The notes: generated by a model not told the origin, from the letters alone. DNA of 64,000 nucleotides from Euglena gracilis (GCA_039621445.1 CP154956.1:6632170-6696169); one strand, 5' to 3'. Counted from the first letter of the stretch, positions 21,500 through 33,960 are shown. Made by a program: numbers and translations.

Positions 21500-24400
21500 A
21501 GACAGTTCATGTTACGGCACCCGATGGTTCACACAAAATTTTGAAGGCTTTGGCCCACACTTGTGCCCAAACAAATTTGGTGAGGTTGGGACTTTTTGAA
21601 AAAGTGATGGTCCCCGCAAATGAACCTTTGATGTTAGTCACCATGAAAAATGATTAACTACCTGGTGGGGAGCATGAGTTGGAGCTAAACTTGAAATTTT
21701 TGTCACAAAAAAAGGGGACTGCGGAAAATACCCCCTGTAACTTTGTGGAATTTTGCACGAGGCAGAAATTCACGTTGACCTGATTTGGAGGTTTCCATGG
21801 ATGTGGAAAATAAATTGGGAGTGTTTCCCCATGAAAATAGACTTTTTGCCGACAACGACGGAGTGCGGCACATACGGAGTTGGCCTTTGAAGGAAATTGA
21901 TGTTGCTCATTTTTTTTGGTTGAAGAGGAACCTGAGCGGAGGGTTGAAACGGATATCATAGACACCACCCCCCGGTTCAGAAGCGAAATATTTTCCCAAA
22001 ACATTTCACGAAAAGTGAAAAATGATGGATTTGTGCAAAATTCTTTCCACCGTTCCAAGAAAGGGAAGAGAAAATGGGTTCAACAGCCTATTTTCTTTCA
22101 GCCTATTTTCAGCTTGCCCATTTTTCCCAAGGCACAAAACCCGACGTGTTTGATTCACGACCCGAAAATTGATTTGGGCAAGTGTAGGAGGTGGAAAAAT
22201 TTCAGTTTCACATCACAAGTTTTGTCGGAGAGAGTGAGGATGAATTATTAGAGGTGTGAGAACGGGTAAAGGAAGCGGTTAAAGGTGGAACTAACGAAAT
22301 CAGGACAATTTCCACTCACTCGGAGGCGAGTGAGTGGGGGAAGTTCCAACATTTGGTCGATGAGTTGCGCCAAAAGACTTTTGAAGATTGCAAAGATTTG
22401 GTCTTTGGGGACGAGGTGAAGCCCAAAGTGAGAGGACTGCATTGTGAGGCCCAGATTTTTTTAAAGACGGGTGCTCAACCAAAAAAAAAGCAAGAAAAAT
22501 GCAACTCATGGGTGAAAGGTTGGATGCAATGAAGGCAATAACCACGGAATGGGTAAGGCTAGGTAAGGTGGAGCCTTGTGAGGGTGCATGTGGTATGCCC
22601 TCGTTTCCCGTGGAAAAAAGTGCATGTTCCCCCCACAGCCCTTACACCAAAAAGGGAGGGCGGTGGTTGATGCCCGCTACATGAATTACCAATGCATGCA
22701 TACCCTTTACCCCGGGTGGAGGAGCCTTTGATTCGCCAAGGCAAATAAAACAAACTTTTTCCACAAATGATTTGGTGGATTCTTTTCATCAAATCCCCCT
22801 CCACCCCGATTCAAGGCAAATTACCGCCACCTGCACCCCCCAAGGTACGGTGAAATGGAAGGTGGTAGTAATGGGTTGGAAACACGGTGCACAATATTGT
22901 CAAAAGGAAGTTGGAGGTGACACTTGCCCCGCACGAGAAATCGCCGATGGCTATATCAACAATATTCTCATTGGTGCCCCCCAAGAGAATTAGGGCACGG
23001 AACAACTTTTGAGAAGGCACGATTCTGAAATTCGCATCATTTTGGACTTACTCCGTGAAAAACAGTGGGTAGCCAGATTTTCGAAGTGCAAATTTTTCCA
23101 AAAGGAGGTTGAGCTTTTGGGCCATATTTTGAGAGACGGCCTTAGGAAGCCTTCCCCCGGCAAATTGTTGGCCGTGGAAAAATGGGAGCTTCCCCACACT
23201 ATTACCGGTTTTGGTGCATTTTGTGGTTTTGCCAACTATTATTCTTCCTACGTTGAAAATTTTTTAGAGTTGGCAGCACCCCTCCAAGACAAACTTCGGG
23301 TTGGTCGTGCGGAGGGCAAGGCCGTTTCCAAAGTCCCGGTTAAGTGGGACGATGAAAGTAGTAAATCTTTTGAGGGAACAAAAAAGGCGTTTGTTAAGGG
23401 GTTGTCGTTACAAGTTGTCGACCCCGACCCCGACCCCGACCGACCTTTTATTTTGAAGGTGAATGCTTAAGGTAGGTGAATTGGTACGGTGTTGGAACAA
23501 CTTCACGTTGGTGAGGTGGAGTTAAGCAAGGAATAAGCCATTGGAAGGGAAAACGGTTCCCGTGGCATTCATGTCACGGAAACTGACCCCCTCCCAAGAG
23601 AAAACTTGGGATATTAGAGATAAGGAGGCGTACGCGGTCGTATTCCCCTTCAAAAATGGGCAGGGTGGATATGCCTACCACCGGCCCTCGTTTTGACGGA
23701 CCATAAGGTCCTTGAGCCTTGGGTCACTGAGACTCTTGCGGACCGGGCAGGACCGTCAAGCCGAAGGGCACCGTGGCACCAAAATCTTAGCAAATTTTTG
23801 CTAAATGTAGCGTATTAACCCGGTAAGCAACACCTACCCGCAGATTGCATGACAAGTTGGGCTTACCCCGCGTCACAAAGTTTTTGGGACGTTTCATGGC
23901 ATGGGTCGGAGGATGATGAAAGGAAAATTGCTGAGATTTTGGAGAACGAGCAAAGAATGGAACGGGCTTGCATGGTTGTTCGCTTGCACAAAAAAGGTGA
24001 AGTGGTTGATTTATATTTTTCAAGGCAGATTTCAGTGTTGGAAAAAATGATCTCCCCATGTGGGTACCATTGGCAATGAAATGGAGGAAGGGGGGAGACG
24101 GAAAACTTTCCCGGGCAGCATTTTCCCCTCGATGGCCCTGAAAATCAAGGGGGCGACAAAAATTTGTCCAAGGAACCTGTGATGCACCGGGATTTGTCCA
24201 CTTTGTATGCACGGTGTGCATATTTTAAGGATATTTGGGAGGACGTACACAAATCACATTCGAAAAATTGGCCAGAAAATTTTCAACCCTAACCTCTATT
24301 TTTCCAATTTTTTTTTGTGTGTACCTGTGTATCTGGACCTTTTGTCCGGGAGCACCACGCCCACGTGGGACATTTGGGTGGGGAAAGGTTGTGGTTGGAA

Positions 24401-25230
24401 ATGACAGAACATTTTCATTTTTCATATTTTGTGGGGGAAACGGAAATCGCTTTGTCTGTTTCTAAAATGTGCGAAATTTGTCAAGCGCACAGCCCTCCGC
24501 TTTTTTCTTTGAAGGGCTCTTTACGTCCCACTATCATTCCACCATTTTTGGGGTCAAGCGTTTCGATCGACCTCTTTAACATGCCGCCCCGTATAAAATT
24601 TGACGGGCAAGAATTTGACTGTGTGGCGGTTTGTGCAGATCGCCTAAGTGGTTGGACAATAGTAGCATCCTATAGGAGAAAAGGGTATACGGCTAAGGCG
24701 GTGGCTAAGGAAATGTTCAAGCGGTGGTTGGGTGGTTGGATTTATTCGGCTCCCTGGGCCAAGTGGCTTTTCCACCTATGAAATTGTTTTCGGACGAAAC
24801 ATGCCATTGGCCAGTTTTCCACTTTCCATCCCCCGCGAAGCGGAGGAAGCTTCAGATTTTTTAAAAAGAGTGTCCGAGTTGGATTCGAAATTTGCAGAAA
24901 AATTGAACACCCTTCATTCACAACTTTTCGAGGCTTTGAACCGTCAAAGGGTTGAAAAACCAATTTTTGGACATAGGGCAGAAAATTTGGTATTTGTGCC
25001 CATCCTATTTGCCAGCAAACTTGAAAAGCCGTTGGTTGGGACCTTGTGAGGTTAAACGGCGTTTGGGTCAAGGTTCATACCAGTTTGAGGTGAAACCTGG
25101 TGCTACCCCTGGTGAGTAGGTTGTGGAAAAAAATTATTTCTCACAGAAAAGGTCCAAATTGACAATGGCAATTCCTTGTGAAATTGAAGGGTTGGGATGA
25201 GTCGGATAACACTTGGGAACCAATCGGCAA
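21500..25230 (+). pseudogene. Ty3/gypsy-like (chromovirus-type) retroelement fragment, decayed
   Basis: Order is that of Ty3/gypsy: possible protease-region remnant (TAPDGSHKILKALAHTC, about 21,510), reverse transcriptase (LVDSFHQIPLHPDSRQITA at 22,770-22,830; GYINNILIG at about 22,955 in place of YxDD), HILRDGLRKPSPGKL and FCGFANYYSSYVENFLELAA of the RT/RNase H junction (23,009-23,470), integrase core (SVSIDLFNMPP, FDCVAVCADRLSGWTIVA at 24,560-24,700) and a chromodomain-like LKGWDESDNTWEPIGNVF at 25,180-25,240. Many stops and frameshifts, and YINN lacks both catalytic Asp. No long terminal repeats found. Confidence 0.8.
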
Positions 25231-25479
25231 TGTTTTCTAGGCGAGGTAATGGGACCTAAACTAGGGGGCCAATCATGAGGCTTAGGGGGTGTGGGCTTTT
25301 TTTTTTGAGGTTCACGGGACCTGGTTGTGCGATTTTCGGCCAGGTTTCGGTGTTCGGCCCGCTGGCGGTCTGAGGGCGGCAGGTTCAGATTGCATTTGTT
25401 TTTTGGCGTACTCAAATTGCGTCCATTTTGGCATAGTCAATATTTCCAAAAGACTGTTTTTTGAGGATTTCACTAGTCT

Positions 25480-25860
25480 CGTACTCCCGAGGAATACCGA
25501 CCAGGGAGGAAGGTGTTAGTCAGGGGTACTGAGTGCCCTTGTAAGTTAACCAACCTCAGGCGCTAACCTTAAAGACTAACCCAGGCGCCAACAGAACTAA
25601 CCAGGGGACTTGGCCTACAGTTTCAACGATGAAACAATTATGATAATCCCCTCCTAAGTGAATTTTAACCTCAGACCACATTTTGACCACTGATTTCACA
25701 ACCTGTTCCACAGGGCTCTGCCACTACTCTGTCCTTACTCAGTCTGATTATCCATTTGCCATTGGCATATCTGGTTCAAGTTTCAAGTCAATTCAAGTTT
25801 GTCACTACTTTCATTGGAAGTGGAAGTTGATTATCTGTTCAAGTGTTGGTCTGGTGATCT
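25480..25860. other. Non-coding stretch between retroelement fragments
   Basis: Contains GTACTCCCGAGGAATACCGACCAGGGAGGAAGG (25,480-25,512), which resembles the GAGTACGAG/GGGAGGAAGGG block of the DIRS-like 3' ends, then GGCGCTAACC/GGCGCCAAC repeats. No gene seen. Confidence 0.35.
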
Positions 25861-25863
25861 GAA

Positions 25864-27190
25864 GTGAAGTCTGAAGCAGGAGTTGTTGCTGCTGGTGTGC
25901 CTAAGAAGCGCCAGTTCACCGGCACCGAAGACCGTTCACTGACCACGAACTGCAATTTGAAGGCATTTCGCTGCTTTGAGCAAGACCTACAGGTGTTTTA
26001 TACCCGATTTGTGACCCCCACCCAAGGACCCACCCCACACCAACCCCAAAAAGGAAAAAGGCCTTTTCAAACCACAGGAAATGAAACAATTTTTAACAAA
26101 GGCCGCGTGGGGAATTGAAATTCAACTGGGCAGGGTGATCGATCCTACGCGTGGACAGGGAAACCCCACAGACCTGGAACAAGCGGAACAGCAAAGGGGG
26201 TTATCCCGTACAAATGGTGGCAGAGGGTTTTTGCCCATTTTCAGTTCCCCCGAAGGCGGACGGACTGAACAACGGGAAAATACCACAGAACCACAGGATT
26301 CTGTCTCATCAGCCGTCGCTAGGTCGGCTGGTTCAGAGACAAATGTCCATTTCAATGACCCAGCAACAGGAATCAAAATGACAGAATTCACAAGGACCGC
26401 CCCAGAAAACTTGCAATGGAACCAGGAACCTGAACAACGTGAGTACGACAAGGAAACGACCACAGACCTGGCCAGGACCCTGGGGTGCGACATTGACATT
26501 GCACAACTGTCACGGATGACAATTGCAATGGTCGAAATGGAACAAGATGGGGAACACAACCCCAGGACACAGACTTCAGAGGAAACAGGGACAACACAGT
26601 TCACTTACACCGAAGACGATGAACTGGGAGACATCTACTAGGAAACACAGCCACTGCAGCTGACATTCCACCCAGAACTCAGCACAGACACTCAGAACCA
26701 ACTGTTGAGCCTGGAAGCGGCAATACAGAGCCCGAACGGAGACAACTTCCATGTCAACGGTGCAGGGGTGGAGAAATCTGAGGCGGAACCAGAACATTAC
26801 GACCGCTTCGCCCACACAAACTGGTGGTCCAGTTTCGTACGGAACATGACGGAATTCCAGCAGGAATTCCAAACTTTCAGGCGAGCCACTGAGTTTGTGA
26901 ACCAGAAAACTACCGAGGTGATTCAACGACTTCAAAACACCACGGAACTGCAGTTTACACGCTTGGAACAGCAGCTTATTACACAGGGGGAACGGACAGA
27001 AGGGTTGGTGTTGCGAACAGAAGGCGGGTATGAAGAGCTGTCCACAAACCTGGCCACGGTAACTGAAAACTTGGAGGGGATGGTGACGAATAAAAACAGA
27101 CTGTACCAGGGACACTTTGAGAACCTGGGACAACAGACTCGTGACCTGAAGGGGATGGCTGGGCTGCTGGACGAAAAAAATAACGGGTTC
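25864..27190 (+). pseudogene. Gag-like region of an unassigned retroelement, 5' part
   Basis: Frames at 25,864-26,118, 26,081-26,641 and 26,705-27,190 follow one another on the plus strand. The second is acidic and Glu/Thr-rich (DIAQLSRMTIAMVEMEQDG) and ends in a stop; the third is a long heptad-like helix (NQKTTEVIQRLQNTTELQF, NLATVTENLEGMVTNKNRL). No enzymatic motif. Gag-like is inferred from position, coiled coil and the DIRS-type sequence that follows; it could instead be a host coiled-coil gene. Confidence 0.45.
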
Positions 27191-27910
27191 AAGGGGTTGC
27201 TGCAAGTGTGCTGCTGCCAAATTCCAGAGCCTTGCGTTTCTTTCAGTTTTGTTCGTGTGGTTAGGTCTGCCAGCTGTGACTCCATCCGTCCCACTTTGCT
27301 GACTGTCTGTCCCAGCGTGGATGTCATGTCTATCCACCTGGCCTGGTCATTGGCTTCCTGCGACCCAGTCTTAAAAACTCCTTTTGGAATTCCCCCAGTA
27401 CTCTTCTGAAGGTTTGGGCTGATTACTCCACTTTGTGTGCCAGCCCGGTCCTTTCCTGGTTCAGCCTGGCAAATCTTCTTTTGTTTTCGTTGTCTGAGGC
27501 CAGGGTGTCCAGGCGTCTGGTCAAAATGGCAATTTCCTGTGAAAGTTTAGTCATCCCCTGTTCCAGTGTTCGATCCTGTTGTCCCTCCGACCCTTGCGTT
27601 CAGGTCTTTCATTGCTTTTGTAAAATGTTCCTGTGTTTGTTGAACCCTGTGGTTCAGTTCTTTCAGTGTCTCGTCACAGTTGCCTGTCAAAATCCCAACC
27701 TGACGTTCTGTTTCTGTCCCCGTGATTTCACCTCCCGTTGCCTTTCAGCCAACCCAGCCATTGTTTTTTCGACCCCCTGCATCCGCATCTGCAATTCTTG
27801 CAGCACCTGCTCGTTTTGTTTCTGCTGGCCGAGTAACCCTATGAGGTGTTGCCCCTGGGTCTGTGTGCTTCCCCCTGTGTGTAGAACGCTGTCTTCCGAG
27901 TTCCACAGTC
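27190..27910 (-). pseudogene. Inverted coiled-coil segment inside the gag-like region
   Basis: On the minus strand this stretch encodes coiled coil in pieces: NEQVLQELQMRMQGVEKTMA, LEQGMTKLSQEIAILTRRLD, and LGQTVSKVGRMESQLADLTT. Plus-strand coiled-coil coding resumes immediately after it (WQTQWEAAEKRLNKLTELTQ). The composition and repeat style match the flanks, so this is most simply an internal inversion. Junctions are placed to within about 20 bases. Confidence 0.55.
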
Positions 27911-28306
27911 AGAACAAGGTGTGGCAAACCCAATGGGAGGCAGCGGAGAAACGACTAAACAAACTGACTGAACTGACACAAAAGACAAAAGAAAGTTTTG
28001 AAAAATTTCAATCTTATTCTTTCTCAGCAGCCTCTAGCTCTCTCAGAGACCCGCGCCAACAGGGGACGGGGAAAACCCCAGAAATCCCAGCCCCTGGGCC
28101 AGTGGGCCAGTAGCCCAGGCGGGCAACAGCACCGCCAAACGGGAAGGGGCAAACCCAAGAACCCCAGCCAGCTGCTGCAGCAAGGCGGCGAAGCCCAGGC
28201 CCAGCCACAGCCATCACTGGGCAGGGGGCTGGCATCTGGGCCCCAGCCGGAGGCTTGGGCAGAACTGATGGGGTTGGGGGGACCCCAGCCAGGGGGGACC
28301 CCAGCC
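27910..28306 (+). pseudogene. Gag-like region, 3' part
   Basis: Continues the coiled coil (AEKRLNKLTELTQKTKESFE) into a Gln/Gly/Pro-rich tail (QQHRQTGRGKPKNPSQLLQQ) like the basic tails of the DIRS-type gag regions nearby. Ends abruptly against an inverted DIRS reverse transcriptase fragment. Confidence 0.45.
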
Positions 28307-28665
28307 GGAATTTTGTAATAAGCAAACTGGCCACAGAATCTGTGAAAGCCCTTAAAAAGGGCAGGGCCATTAGGTTGCACCTTATTTGCCCCAAAATGGC
28401 AGCTAGTTGCCTTTTTGGCATGTATTCCTTTTTCACGATTTCCCCCAGTTCCTTCTTTATTGTCTTGACGTTTTTGGGGGGCACTTGAAATTTCCTTCTT
28501 GAAAGTTCAGTTGAAAGCCCAGATGATTCACAATTTGGGTGGGTTGCAGGGTTGATTTTTTGGCATTGTTTTTGAGGTGTTCTCCTTTCCTCTGGGTGTC
28601 GAACGACAATTCAGGCATCAGCCAACTCCGGCGACAAAAAGTCTCTAGGCAGGGACTCCTAATCC
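28307..28665 (-). pseudogene. DIRS-like fragment (RT end and terminal repeat)
   Basis: Minus strand: VKTIKKELGEIVKKEYMPKR then QLAAILGQIRCNLMALPFLR of the RT/RNase H boundary, joined after a large deletion to a terminal repeat piece (CTCTGGGTGTCGAACG...GGCAGGGACTCCTAATCCG). It abuts copy 2 in opposite orientation. Confidence 0.7.
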
Positions 28666-28951
28666 GACACCTCGGGCTCCGCGCTTTGTCATTGTGAGTC
28701 CATGCCTTGCTCGGCGGCGGTTTGTTGTGTGACTGTTTTGGTGCACTGGGTTAGGATGTGCCGCTTGGTACCTTTTTTCGCCGGAGTTGGCTGATTCTTA
28801 ACTTGCCATTCGACCCCCAGAAGAAAGGAACAGAGTTCACGAACGAGGAAGAACTAAGAAAAGAAGTCAATATCAATTCAATGTCCAGAAGAACACGAAC
28901 CAGACGAAGGTCAATTGAGAAGTCAATTGTCAAATTTCAATTTCGACTTCG

Positions 28952-30358
28952 ATGAGCAATGCAATGGAGAAGAAATTGGAATTATATGGCCACGGACGTC
29001 CTGGAGGAGTGGCCCAGCAGCTGGAGACCTTGGAGATGCGGTCAACGCGTTGCAAACCGTGGCCGTTCTTCCCACCCAGCCCCCCACCCCAGAAATTTCA
29101 TAGTCCAAAAATCCCCCCAGTGACGGCCACGGTCCTTGGACCACTGTGGCCAGAAGGCCCAGAAGACAGAAGCCAGCCCCTGCCCTTGGTGGGAAAATAC
29201 TGGGCCATGGGGGCCCAAAATGCTTCACAATTGGACAATCAAAGCCCACACATCAGGGGCATCTTCCCCAAAGGCGTGTGGCCGGTTCGAGGCAGGCCAA
29301 CTACCCCAAGCGAACGCGGGCGGACCACCTGACGGTAATCGGGCGACAGCCCAGGGTCGAGACCGGAGAAGGCTCTGCAGGCGGCACGCCTTATTATCGC
29401 CACCGGTACTCGAGTGGATCTGGAACTCGGTTGTGGTCCCAAAGATCAAGGTTCGAGTCCCGGCGGGTACCCCCACGGGGGTAAAAAGAACGGCCCGACC
29501 GGAGAGAAAGAGAATTCGATCCTACGCCCCAGGCAACAAGCCCTGGAACTGGGGCCCAGCAGCCTGGGAACAAATTGGCCAGAAGATGGGGAGATGGAAT
29601 CAAGCCGAAGGAGGTTAACATTACAGGGGCCATGGGGGCCAGTTTCACAAGCAAATACCCTCAGGAAGGGGCAGAAAAGGTCTGTCCAACCCCCCCAATT
29701 CATCTATCACAACAGCCCCTCTCAAGGGAACAAGGGGGGGCCACAGCAGCCCCCCCAGGTTTCCAATCGGGATGGAAATAAGAAATCAAGGCCTGGAAGA
29801 CCACAAGATGGATTATGGAAAAAATTTATACATGGAAACCTTGGAGACCAGCAGGGTGGACCCACAGTGGCCACCAAGAAGCTAAGCAACCAGCAGGGTG
29901 GACCCACAGTGGCCACCAAGAAGCTAAGGATGCTGCTGGAGAAATACCCTGAGGGACCCACAGTGGCCCTCTGCCAACAATGGGGGATAAAGGGACCCAC
30001 AGTGGCCCTTTCAATGACCCAGCCCCAGGAGGAAAAGGGACCCACAGTGGCCCTTTCAAGGACCCAGCCCACAGGGGCAAAGGGACCCACACTGGCCCTT
30101 TTGGAGGGAGGGGCAGAAACCCCTCCAACATTTATTTCTCAATCCCCGATCAATCAATCAAGGGGGGGGGACCCACAGAGGCCCCCCTATGTCAACCAAC
30201 CACATCAATGTGGAGAAGACCAGATAGGCCAAACAGGGGCATTAAGCCCTATGGTATGTCTTCCAACACCAAGATCATCCAGAGAGGTGAGCAGAGAGGG
30301 AGAGAGTGCATGCACATCCCCCCAGAAAAAATTCCTTTTACAAGGGCCCAAGCCCTAG
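28952..30358 (+). pseudogene. DIRS-like copy 2 gag-like region
   Basis: Two main frames (28,952-29,332 and 29,414-30,358). The second has basic Gly/Gln-rich sequence then a coding minisatellite with GPTVA/GPTVAL repeats (29,850-30,100). Between the frames (29,340-29,480) is a stretch not alignable to the gag of copies 1 and 3, with a GGTTCGAGTCC motif, possibly an insertion. Confidence 0.5.
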
Positions 30359-32050
30359 GGCACCTAGGGGTGCAATGTCCAACACCCCCAACCCAGACCC
30401 CCCAGAATCATCTTACCCAGAAAATAAATTCAATGGAGGAAATATGGGGAGACACCCCCCTCCATCAAAGGTTGCAAAAAAGCCTAAAATGTCCAACATC
30501 TCCAGCCCAGCCCCCCCCCCCAAAATCATCTTATCCAGGAAATAAATTCCATGGAAGAAAAATGGGGAGACACCCCCTCCATCAAAAGCTGCAAAAAAGC
30601 TTGAAATGGTGGGCAAAAAATGCCCCCCCAACAACATGTCAACTCATCAGGGATGGCATTCAACCCCCCTGGGTCAGCCCACCAAAATTGTCCACCCACC
30701 CAAAAATCAGAGCAAATTTGACCTTACCCCAAGCAGAAAAAATACTGCTGGATTACGAAAAATCTGGATCCATAAAGAGGGTGAGGGATTCAACCACCCA
30801 GCACCTGATCCCCTGGTTTCTGATTTCAAAACCAGAGGGGGGGCAGACAAAATGGAGATTAATAAGCGATTGCAGGGAAATAAATCAAAGGTTCCAAGTG
30901 AAATCTTTCAAGCTGGATAACATCCAGCACATTTTTCAAGTTTTGGAAAAAGGCCACTGGGCAGCAAAAATAGACCTGAAGGATGCCTATTTTCATATTC
31001 CAGTAAGTCCAGGCCTAAGGCCATTTTTAATGCATCAGGTGGGTGGGCAGACCTGGGAATTCCAGGCAGGCTGTTTTGGTCTGAATGTAATGCCCCAAAG
31101 TTTCATGTCAGTAATGAAGACATTCGAAAAACTGTGGAGGAAAAGGGGCATCCAGGTATTTATTTACCTGGACGACATTTTACTGGCGGCCTCAACACAA
31201 ATCATCTTACAAAATCACCTGAACACAGTGGTCAGGGATTTAATCAAATCAGGATTCAAAATCAATGTGAAAAAGTCCACACTGCAGCCCACCCAAATCG
31301 TCAATCATCTTGGATTTCAGCTAAACTTCCAAGAGGGAAAATTACAGGTGCCCCCCCAGAAATTAAAAACAGTAAAAAAGGAGCTGGGAAAAATGGTGAA
31401 AAAAGATTACATGTCAAAAAGGCAACTGGCTGCCATTTTGGGCCATATCAGATGCATCTAATGGCCCTGCCCTATCTAAGGGCCTTTACGGATGCCCTGG
31501 CAAATTTTTTGGTGAAAAAATCTACAGCCAACTGGGACTCAAAACATCCCATTTCCCAAAGAATAAAGGACAAATTAAAGGAAATAAAAAATTCTGCTGG
31601 ACACCTGGGGGGGCAGACCCTTCCCCCAAAATGCAACCAGGGAGTTGCACTCAGACAGCAGTACCATGCCTTGGGGGGGGGGGGGGCTGGACATTCGAAC
31701 AGGCAAAATTGTGCAAGAATTTTGGAGGGAAAGCTCCAGTTTGCACATAAATTTTAGAGAATTAAGTGCAGCAATAAGCACAGTACAAAGCCTCAGCCAG
31801 CCAGGGAAAACTGTGTCCCTATCCGTGGACAATCAAGTAATTTACTATTACTTAACAAAAGGGGGGGGGCAAAAAGGACCCTTTCAATTCCATGCTAAGA
31901 CCCTTCTTCAAATGGTGCATGGAACACAACATAAACCTGCAAGTAAAGTGGGTCCCCTCCAAAGACTGCCTGGCAGACCCCATAAGCAGGTGGGAAATGG
32001 ACAGGGGGGATTACTCACTGGACCCCTAACTTTTTCAATGGCTGAGGCAG
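29980..32050 (+). pseudogene. DIRS-like copy 2 reverse transcriptase and RNase H
   Basis: One frame (29,980-31,461) runs from the gag repeats through the whole reverse transcriptase: HLIPWFLISKPEGGQTKWRL, SDCREINQRF, KIDLKDAYFHIPVSPG, FIYLDDILLAAS, HLGFQLNFQEGKLQVP. It stops at RQLAAILGHIRCI because of a frame change; RNase H continues with LRAFTDALANFLVKKST and LSVDNQVIYYYLTKGGG in other frames. The YLDD catalytic box is intact. Confidence 0.85.
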
Positions 32051-32285
32051 CAGTTCAAAAATTACATCAGCCTAAAAACAGACCTTTTTGCCTCACCAGG
32101 CAACAAAAAACTGCCACAATTTGTGGCCAGGTGGCCCCACTGGGGAGCCACAGCAGTAGATGCATTACAATGTCCACTGGACAACATGGGGGATCTTTTT
32201 GCAAACCCCCCCTGGTCTGTAATCCAAAAATTTCTCCCCAGATTAAAAATGTTTCCACAGGCCAAAAGCCAATGATGAGGAAAAA

Positions 32286-32741
32286 ATGCCACCCCCCCAG
32301 GTGGCCCCTGCTTTGCATGATTTGCTCAGGCAAATTCTGGAGGGGACACAAGTACAAAATTCAACCATTAACGATTTCCTGGGAAGAACCCCCAGCTTAA
32401 AGCGTTATCAAAGCGCTTTTACGCTTTTATGGGTAACTTTGGACAAAATGGGGGTACCCCCACCTGAAGCCACCATTGACCAAGTGGTTGACGCTTTAAT
32501 TCAACTGTTCCAATTCTCAAAGGGCCCAAGCACGCAATGCATACAGTGCTATGCTTTTGATCCCTGGCTTTGGTGGCCTAAGGTTCCATGCCATGTTAGC
32601 ACCTTATAAAAGGCTTTGGAGCAAAAACCTGGAGAAAGATGGTGCATTCTGGGATCCACTCCCAATCCTCCTGGGGCTGGCACAGTCCCCCCTGCCCCCT
32701 GATATGTGTACATTGCGTACACAACTCATTTTCTGTTCACG
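32286..32741 (+). pseudogene. DIRS-like copy 2 tyrosine recombinase, N-terminal part
   Basis: Reads LKRYQSAFTLLWVTLDKMGV, ATIDQVVDALIQLFQFSKG and, after a frame change, FGGLRFHAMLAPYKRLWSKN. It is cut before the catalytic Arg, H-x-x-R and Tyr, so it encodes no recombinase activity. Confidence 0.8.
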
Positions 32742-32999
32742 GACACCTCGGGCTCCGCACTTTGCCCTTGTGAGGCCATGCCTTGCTCGCCGGCGGTGTT
32801 GTTTGGATTGTTTGGGTGCGCTGGGTTAGGAGGTCCCGCTTAGTGCCTTTTTCGCCGGAGTTGGCTGATTCCTAATTTGCCCTTCGACACCCAGAAGAAA
32901 GGAACTTCAAATACCTCACCAATTGAGAAAAGAAGAAGACATTCAATCCGTTCAAATTAGCCAGAAAGTCACGCTCGTGCAGAACTTCAAATCAAAAGT

Positions 33000-33960
33000 T
33001 GTTGACTTTTCGAAAGAATTCAATGAAAGATGCAACTTCAAAGAAGCACAGCGCTGGAGAACTTCAAGAGGGAGCAGCAGCAGCAGCTGGACAACCTGAC
33101 GACGCGGGTCAACTGTGGCGAACCGTGGCTGCCCCTTCCCCAAAAGAAAATTCCCCCACAGAAATTTCCAGAACCCAAACCCCCCAAAGTGATGGCCACG
33201 GACCCTGGCAGACAGTGGTCAGAAAGCCCCGAAAGGGGCAGAAGCAACAACCAGCAGGCCACTACGGCCATTGGAGCCAGGGCCATTGGGGCCAACATTA
33301 CACAACACACAATGCATCCAAGCGGGGCTATGGCAGCCAAAACCGCACAGGCCATGGCGGCCAAAACAGCAAGCTGGGCCATGGCGGCCACAACAGCAAG
33401 GGCCATTGTGGTCGATGGATCAAAGGCCAGGGTGGCCAACAATACCAAGGCCAGGGTGGCCGACTCCACAAACAGATGCCCAGTGGCAGGGGCAGGAAAG
33501 GTCCACAACACCCCCCCAACCATTTCTTCATCACAAACCCCATCAGGGGAAAAGGATTGGCCCCCAGAGGCCCCCCAATATTTTCAATGGGCATGGCCCC
33601 CAAGATCAAAGAGAAGTCAATGGGGACATCAAGAAGGCCAGTGGGGCCAGAAATATCATCAACGAGAACCCCCAGAAGCTAAAAGGCTGTCCCCCAGCAG
33701 GGGGTTTCAATGTACGGTGGCAGCCCCAGGAGGATGCCCCCACAGGGGCAGTGGAGGACAAGGGGGCAACCCCCCCTCAAAATTCTTTGTCAATGCCCAT
33801 GGCAGGGGCAAACCAAAACAAGGGGGAGACCCAAAATGGGGCCCCTATGGTATGTCAATCGACAACGCCAATGACAAAGTGGAGGATCAGAGAGTCTGTG
33901 AGCAGAGCATGCACACCCCCCCAGCCTCCTTTAGAGAATACTCAATCCCTAGTGGCACCA
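33000..33960 (+). pseudogene. DIRS-like copy 3 gag-like region
   Basis: Near-identical to copy 1, with both frames open: MQLQRSTALENFKREQQQQL in one, SDGHGPWQTVVRKPRKGQKQ and GHGGQNSKLGHGGHNSKG in the other. Compared with copy 1 the segment after NFSMG/GMAP is shorter (about 33,640-33,670), an internal deletion in the repeat-rich tail. Confidence 0.6.

Larger units (their letters stand above)
28666..32741 (+). mobile_element. DIRS-like YR retroelement, copy 2 (3' truncated)
   Basis: Left terminal repeat 28,666-28,835, gag-like region to about 30,360, reverse transcriptase and RNase H to about 32,050, and the N-terminal half of the recombinase, cut at 32,741 (after RTQLIFCS) where copy 3 begins directly with its terminal repeat. 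Diverged from copies 1 and 3, so the oldest of the tandem series. Confidence 0.8.
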
